From Acanthosepion esculentum (Eukaryota > Mollusca > Cephalopoda > Sepiida > Sepiidae): a stretch of 64,000 nt of DNA. Shown here in pieces: positions 58,801 to 64,000 of this stretch. The stretch covers positions 26,782,690 to 26,846,689 of the forward strand of contig OZ038495.1 in NCBI GenBank assembly GCA_964036315.1. The letters are read 5' to 3'. The first letter of the stretch is position 1. Every line of letters begins with the position of its first letter. Both the position numbers and the translations under genes were made by a program. The notes beneath the pieces were generated by a model. It was not told the DNA's origin and searched no databases. It saw nothing but the letters and a program-made list of their open reading frames with translations.

Positions 58801-59040
58801 TAGATTACGTATTTTATGAAGTGGTCAGTTTGTTCCCCTGACCTTAACTCGGTTGAAAACTTGTGGAATATTCCGAAGAGAGAGATTTCCAATTTATCAG
58901 CAAAAATCAACTTTGGAAAGCCATTCTGCACGCTGTGCAGCATGTTTCCTATGAAGAAATATAACAACTGACAAAATCAATGAATGAACGACGTCCAAAA
59001 CTAGTTTCAGAATACGGAGCATACATTTAACATTAATGAT
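58801..59040 (+). pseudogene. Tc1/mariner-type transposase, C-terminal fragment
   Basis: Reads a CSPDLNSVENLWNI block (58833-58874), where SPDLNPIENLW is the conserved Tc1/mariner motif carrying the last catalytic aspartate/glutamate context. It continues KREISNLSAKIN, LHAVQHVSYEEI and LTKSMNERRPKLVSEYGAYI to a stop near 59030. It completes the gene begun at 57935. Confidence 0.75.
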
Positions 59041-59427
59041 ATATTATAGCTTTGTTATCGTTACAATAAGACTAATTTCAATTTTTGTTCAAAACATCTG
59101 TTTTTGCAAGCATTACACGCATTCTGTATTTATAATTCTTAACTACAACTAACAACTTTTTGAGTTTCAGTAACTTGGATAAGAATATTAAGCTTGGAAA
59201 ATTTGGTAAAATTCATAAAACTGTTGCCACACCATAAGAGTGATACATAGTCCTCTTTAATTTTTACATATTATATAAAATCATTTGCTCTTTATTAATG
59301 CAAATATTTCGTGAATCCTTTCATTAATTTACATAAAATTAGGAAACGTTAGAGATGGTTTTACGATGCGAAATGCAATGTAGTGTGAAAACCTACCGAT
59401 TCTAATAATAAATATAAGAGAAGTTTT
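59041..59427. other. No gene; probable Tc1 3' flank
   Basis: May contain the right TIR of the Tc1-like element near 59220-59250 (CTGTTGCCACACCATAAGAG), but no left TIR was matched. Confidence 0.3.
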
Positions 59428-59930
59428 TGTTATAAACAAAATCTCTATAACAAGAGATTAATATTGTACTTTCCGCTTGTTGTTGGGTATGTCCCAATTC
59501 ACATAAATACAGTAGTAAATACTGTATGTTGGTCTGCAGTTGGAGATTCGTCTCCAGCTGTACTGGTCAAACTCTCTCCTTCAGAGAGGGGCCCCAGACG
59601 AGGCTATATCGAAGGGCAGAGTCTCGTCTCTGGAAAAAGCTACCAGACCCAGTTATAGACGGGGTCGACGGGGAATTTTTGACTGAGCCTACGGGATCGG
59701 AAACCCCACATTAAATTTGACCTTGTGCCACATCTGAGCGCGTGGGGCGGTTGGTAGATATCCTGCAGTTAGAGATTCATTGTGGAATTCACTTGACTCA
59801 CTTCTAGCAGTTGACTACTTCTACGTGCCACTGGCAAATCTTATATGTGTTGTTCTTGTCCTAAGTATTATCGTTCATTACCAACCTTTGTGTGATTATT
59901 CTATTCAGTAACCTTCCCTAGATTATATCA
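59428..59930. mobile_element. LTR-like element with one GC-rich internal unit
   Basis: Starts TGTTATAAAC and ends CTAGATTATATCA. It shares GGGTATGTCCCAATTCACATAAATAC-like and TTCAGTAACCTTCCCTAGATTA-like segments with the miniature LTR element at 10648-11151. It has, in addition, a unit (about 59560-59760) matching the 237-bp repeats at 24317-25021, including GACGAGGCT...AGTCTCGTC and CCTTGTGCCACAT. No flanking 5-bp duplication seen, so it may be a decayed solo LTR. Confidence 0.55.
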
Positions 59931-60407
59931 CCGATGGATAAGACGCACTTAAAAATCTTCCTAAATCACCCTGCGTTTTAGACCATGTTGGTAGATGTTA
60001 GCAGTACGAGACAAGCACCTAAACATCCCTGTTTAACACACTCCTGTCCTGGTGAGCCCCAAATCAAATATATACTTGATTAAGACTACAAATAAAAATA
60101 AAGTTAATGAATCAGCCGTTGATTATTAATCATTTTTCTTAAGTATTTATTTTCAATGGATAAATTATCCTTAGATGCAGGTGTGTGATCTTTGGGACAT
60201 ATCGTATTTCCCGCCAAAGATCACCTCCCTCTTATAATGCTAATCTACATATGCTTATACGAACTCGTAATGTGACAAGGAAAGGAAGAGGGAGGAAGAA
60301 TTTAGTCGTAGACAAGGTGAAAAAAGTCAGTTTAAAGGATTATCTTGGGATTCTTATTCTTTTACTACAGATCGTTGAAACTATTTCCTTGAAGACATAA
60401 TAGGCAC
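59931..60407. other. No recognisable gene
   Basis: A 71-codon frame at 60185-60400 has no recognisable motif. Confidence 0.35.
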
Positions 60408-60428
60408 TGTTACTACTGTTACTACTGT

Positions 60429-60474
<46 letters not shown>

Positions 60475-60476
60475 GC
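60408..60476. repeat. (TAC)n microsatellite
   Basis: TACTGT/TAC repeats running into pure (TAC)n. Confidence 0.95.
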
Positions 60477-61473
60477 TGCTAAAATGTCTGTTTTCTCTCA
60501 CTTAAAAATATGAAATAAACTGATAAATAAATAATAAATGATCAGTCTTAAACTGTTATTATTTTTACATACAGTCGTCCATACACAATATTATCAGAAA
60601 ATAAGAGCAATAAATATACTAAATTTAAAGGCAAAGTATCTAAAATTCAATTAAACATTAGATTATGGAGAATATTTTCCTAAATTTTGAAGATTACCGG
60701 GTAGTTAAAATTTATATAAAAAGGCGCTTATGTTATATTCCTCAATTTTTACAGATATGTCCCCCGTAGAAAAAAAAATTAAATAAACTTCCGGGTGTCA
60801 ACCTGTCCATAGAGCTGTCAACATCCAATCAAAACATCTACCTCTGTGTTAAAAATGCATTTCGTTTAAACTAAAAGTAAGTAATATTTGTTTCAAATGA
60901 GATTAATTGAACTTTAAATACGCTAATATTTCTGAAATAAAGTTTCAGAAAAGTATATTTTATTTTTCAGATATCTTTTTAATAAAGGGAATTGCATTGT
61001 GCTAACAGATGACTAAAATCAGCGATTTTTAGCGATTTAAAAAATCTAATAAATTTAAATTAGTTTTGAAATACAGAAAAGTATTTACTTTATTGGAAAT
61101 ATTAAATTTAAACTATTTGTTTGAAATGAAAACTAAAATAAAACCTTCAAGAAAGACTAATTTTTTAAAATTCATTTTAATTCTTTGGTATCGCGTTTGT
61201 TTGGAGCTACCAAGTTATAACGTTTCTTACAAAATTTATAGAACGTATGTTAATGGCTGTTTTTGTTCTCGGTTGAAATGCGATTTCAAATTTAACATGA
61301 ATTTTAGCTTCTTAAAACTTAACCGTTAACAAGACATCTTTACAATATTTCGGAATGAAATGAAAACTTCGACGTGAAAAAAAAATTGTTGGCAATATGT
61401 AATGAGTGTGATCCAGGATTCTATATTCAAATTTCGTCTGAAGTATTTTATTGAAAAACATTAAGTTTAAGGG
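60477..61473. other. No recognisable gene (1 kb)
   Basis: Very AT-rich; only short frames. Confidence 0.4.
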
Positions 61474-61475
61474 TA

Positions 61476-62130
61476 CCGTAATTCCTTGAAGATAATACAC
61501 ACCCATAAATAATACGCACCCAACAAATGATCCAAAAATTAAGAAATATATCTATCACTATGTATAATACGCATTTATAAATTTTATCAAAAAAAAAAAA
61601 TTACGAAGACATTTTGTCGACCTTGACATTAAGGATAAAATCAAAACTAAGCGGCTAAAATAATGTTGAAAATTACGATGCGGTTTTCCCGATAAATATA
61701 ACAAGAAGTGTTGTCTCACGACGGCCATGGATGGCTCTGAAGATGACATCCTTTGGCAAGAGAATGAAGAGGCCGAAGATAATTCTGAACAGGGCAAAGA
61801 TAATACTGTAAATGATAATTTGTTTAATGACAATTTAGATATTGATTCTATAATAAAAAGTGGTGGTGGTGATGATGATGTAAATTAAAATTTCAATAAA
61901 TTCTTAAAAAATACAGTTACTGATGAACAAATTTATTGACAAAAATGTTGTAATTATTATTGTAGGATTTAAAATGAAAATTGCGATAATATCTTTCTTA
62001 TTTTAGAACAACAAGTACGTATTTATTATTATTAATCAATAACGAAAAATATTTTTGTTTAAACCTATTTATAATAAGCACCCCTGTAATTTACAGAAAA
62101 AAAATTTGTATTATTTTCGAGAAATTACGG
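61476..62130 (+). mobile_element. Pogo/Tigger-like transposon, internally deleted
   Basis: Ends CCGTAATTCCTTGAAGATAA and its diverged inverse (TTATTTTCGAGAAATTACGG), about 20 of 23 positions matching, flanked by TA (61474-61475 and 62131-62132). Only the transposase's acidic tail remains inside (61688-61888). Length 655 bp against 2-3 kb for complete relatives. TIRs resemble the MITE at 47769-48026. Confidence 0.75.
61688..61888 (+). pseudogene. Tigger-type transposase acidic C-terminal tail
   Basis: In frame before and through the ATG at 61727: PDKYNKKCCLTTAMDGSEDD, then ILWQENEEAEDNSEQGKDN and a stop at 61886. The (K)C-x-(I/L)-(S/T)-x-A-(L/M)-D-G-(S/T)-E-D-D pattern followed by an acidic tail is typical of the end of pogo/Tigger transposases in marine invertebrates, as I recall them. 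The catalytic DDE domain and the DNA-binding helix are missing. Confidence 0.6.
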
Positions 62131-62132
62131 TA

Positions 62133-62874
62133 ATTCTCATAAATGCTTCAACCTTTTTCGTTTTACTATTAATCTGAACTAGCAGAACCTATCAATATTC
62201 CTAGAAACACCTTTGCAATAGAAGACAAAATATTTCTTATATATTTTAAACAATAAAAAATCAATAGTAAATACATGCTTTTTACTAATGTTTAATTTTA
62301 AATGATTTCACTAGTCATTAAACTTATTTTCTTTTGATTTGCCCATTTATTACTTTTATTGCAATCATTCAGAGGCGGAAAATCTTCTAGAAGTTGTGTG
62401 TTGCTAAATACAGATCTTAACATCGGTATTTCAGTCTTTTTGGAAGTTTGTATGTTTTAAGATTAATTAACTTTTGATGGTATTTGCTAGTAATAATGAT
62501 ATTTTTATGCGAAAATAATCATTCGTCATTTGATAATAAGGCAACATGTAGCAGTAACTTTATCTTGGCGAAGTGAGGGAATTGTCACACATGCTGTTAA
62601 AGAATTAGTATCTATGAACCAATGTATCGACATATTTATATTAATCAATGTAAACATTTCTATAAAGAACGACTTCAAGAAAATAGTTACTGTAAAGAAT
62701 GGTAGGAAATTCATCACTTTCACTCATTTAGTAAAATATTGCTGAGTCACTTCAATCCGATACGAAATCTTCGTCTATAAGTAATTATGTCGGTTTTGTG
62801 ATCGAGTGAATCATAGGTGCTTAAGAAACAAATAAGTCGCAACTTAGTGTTTATTGAATCAAATGAGTCTGCTA
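62133..62874. other. No recognisable gene
   Basis: AT-rich. A 71-codon frame at 62530-62745 has no known motif. Confidence 0.4.
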
Positions 62875-62887
62875 TATATTAGCTCAC

Positions 62888-63141
62888 TCAGTCAGTTATG
62901 TGCCATGCGTGATACATGACTGACGAGGCAGAATTTTTTTAGGTTGCCATTTCTTTCTGCGGTAGACCAGTTGCCACCCAAGGCTATAGAACCCAGTCTG
63001 TCCTGCTATTTACCCATAGTATTTACTGGGGGGGAGAGAGGGTACATACCTTTACCAAAGGTATTAGCATGTAAATGAATGTAATGGATTCGACTGGAAT
63101 TCGAACTCGGCTCTCTGATTCCTTCATCCAAGCCACTATCC
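62888..63141 (-). mobile_element. tRNA-derived SINE, copy 3, with 13-bp target duplication
   Basis: Flanked by TATATTAGCTCAC at 62875-62887 and 63142-63154, a clear target duplication. On the minus strand it starts inside box A (GATAGTGGCTTGG), so it is 5'-truncated by about 20 bp. It keeps box B (GAGTTCGAATTCC) and the full body to TAACTGA. Its sequence is otherwise close to copies 1 and 2. Confidence 0.9.
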
Positions 63142-63154
63142 TATATTAGCTCAC

Positions 63155-64000
63155 AACTTCCTTATCAAGGGAAAGGTTAATTTTACTCATATTCTTTCAT
63201 TGATCTGACTACCCTTATCAAATAGCAATTTTTTTACCGTAAAAAAATTAAGTAGGTTAAAGTTAGTTCATTTACAATTGTAGTAATCTAATATCGATTC
63301 GGCGTGATAAACAAGCAAATAAAAAAAACAAAAACAATACATCACGGATTTTATGAATAAGTAAAATTCTTTAAACTGTTGAACGAAATTTGAAAACAAA
63401 AGGTGAGATATTTGCGTATTAATCGCAGAGAAATGAAAAATGCATTCATACAATATTGCAAAGCAGGTACAACTGCTTCAAGATTTACGTGAATGTGTGT
63501 TGATTCTTATTCTTGTGCGTTAAGTACGTGCATGTTAAGAATTACAATGTCTGCAGTTATTGTATAAGCCAAAACAATTTTTAAAACTTTAATAAGAATA
63601 AAAGTCAAATCATCGTAAGTAGAAATAAATATTGGAGAAAAATATTTTATAAGGGGAAAATGTAATAACCTTTTTAAATATTTGATAAAGGTGACTGGGT
63701 GATTTTGTTGTTATTTTGCCGTGATAAAAACATTTACAAATACATATGGAATCATATTGCTTTTGTTTGAAATGTGGAAAATAGAATGAAATGATTTTTG
63801 ATGGGGGAAAGAGCAAGGTGTAGTGGAATACCGATTTTTAAATCTGTTTACAAGTGCTAAAATGAATAAATACATTAGAAAAATCTTACTGTCAGGCAAA
63901 TGTCAGTAGTGGATGCGTAAATCGCAGGGCTTAAACGTGTAGAGGCTTAAGCAGTCGCATTAATCTTTTAGCACAGAAAGATAGAAAACGGATACAATTA
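63155..64000. other. No recognisable gene to the window end
   Basis: AT-rich; short frames only. Confidence 0.45.

Overview
This window looks like intergenic DNA from a repeat-rich animal genome. I infer a lophotrochozoan, most likely a cephalopod mollusc such as an octopus. The grounds are the mix of Penelope-like elements, a K02A2.6-type gypsy element, jockey/CR1-like and RTE-like LINEs, tRNA-derived SINEs, and very long (TA)n and (TATC)n microsatellites. I found no exon of a cellular gene that I can defend. Nearly everything recognisable is a decayed mobile element, a microsatellite or a minisatellite, in AT-rich sequence. The identity rests on my memory of protein families, not on a search.

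Layout. 1-6.2 kb: a copia reverse transcriptase tail, a 124-bp inverted tandem array, and a degraded RTE-like LINE (about 2700-6165) that has taken in a SINE and a pogo-like MITE. 8.2-9.9 kb: about 37 copies of a 47-bp minisatellite. 10.6-12.1 kb: a miniature LTR element (two LTRs and a 38-bp interior) next to a LINE tail. 14.7-19.5 kb: LINE and Penelope-like fragments joined to long TA tracts. 20-25 kb: duplicated segments, a 70-bp array, a SINE, and a GC-rich LTR-like insertion carrying three 237-bp repeats. That insertion splits a minus-strand hAT transposase (23.9-26.7 kb). 28.6-31.8 kb: a LINE fragment, a deleted mariner, Penelope-like pieces and a near-perfect 62-bp-arm palindrome. 31.95-37.06 kb: a complete but dead gypsy element (332-bp LTRs, CTATC target duplication) inside one arm of a Penelope-like inverted repeat. 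38-46 kb: microsatellites, a long featureless stretch and a minus-strand CR1-like LINE with an intact RT core. 46.3-51.6 kb: a SINE-like element with a hammerhead ribozyme, a 123-bp triplication, two MITEs and a 42-bp satellite. 53-64 kb: a second R2/R4-like LINE, a Helitron remnant, a Tc1-like gene split by a LINE, an LTR-like element, a deleted pogo/Tigger element and a SINE.

The most interesting thread is self-cleaving RNA. A canonical hammerhead ribozyme lies on the minus strand at 46354-46400, downstream of a tRNA-like Pol III promoter. A second hammerhead-shaped fold at 18616-18670 carries a paired substitution at core positions 3 and 8. Weaker hammerhead-like cores recur at the ends of several Penelope-like fragments, often right beside TA microsatellites. 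Other items worth a look are the fourfold repeated primer-binding site in the gypsy element, the miniature LTR element, and an LTR-like family whose internal GC-rich hairpin unit occurs 0, 1 or 3 times.
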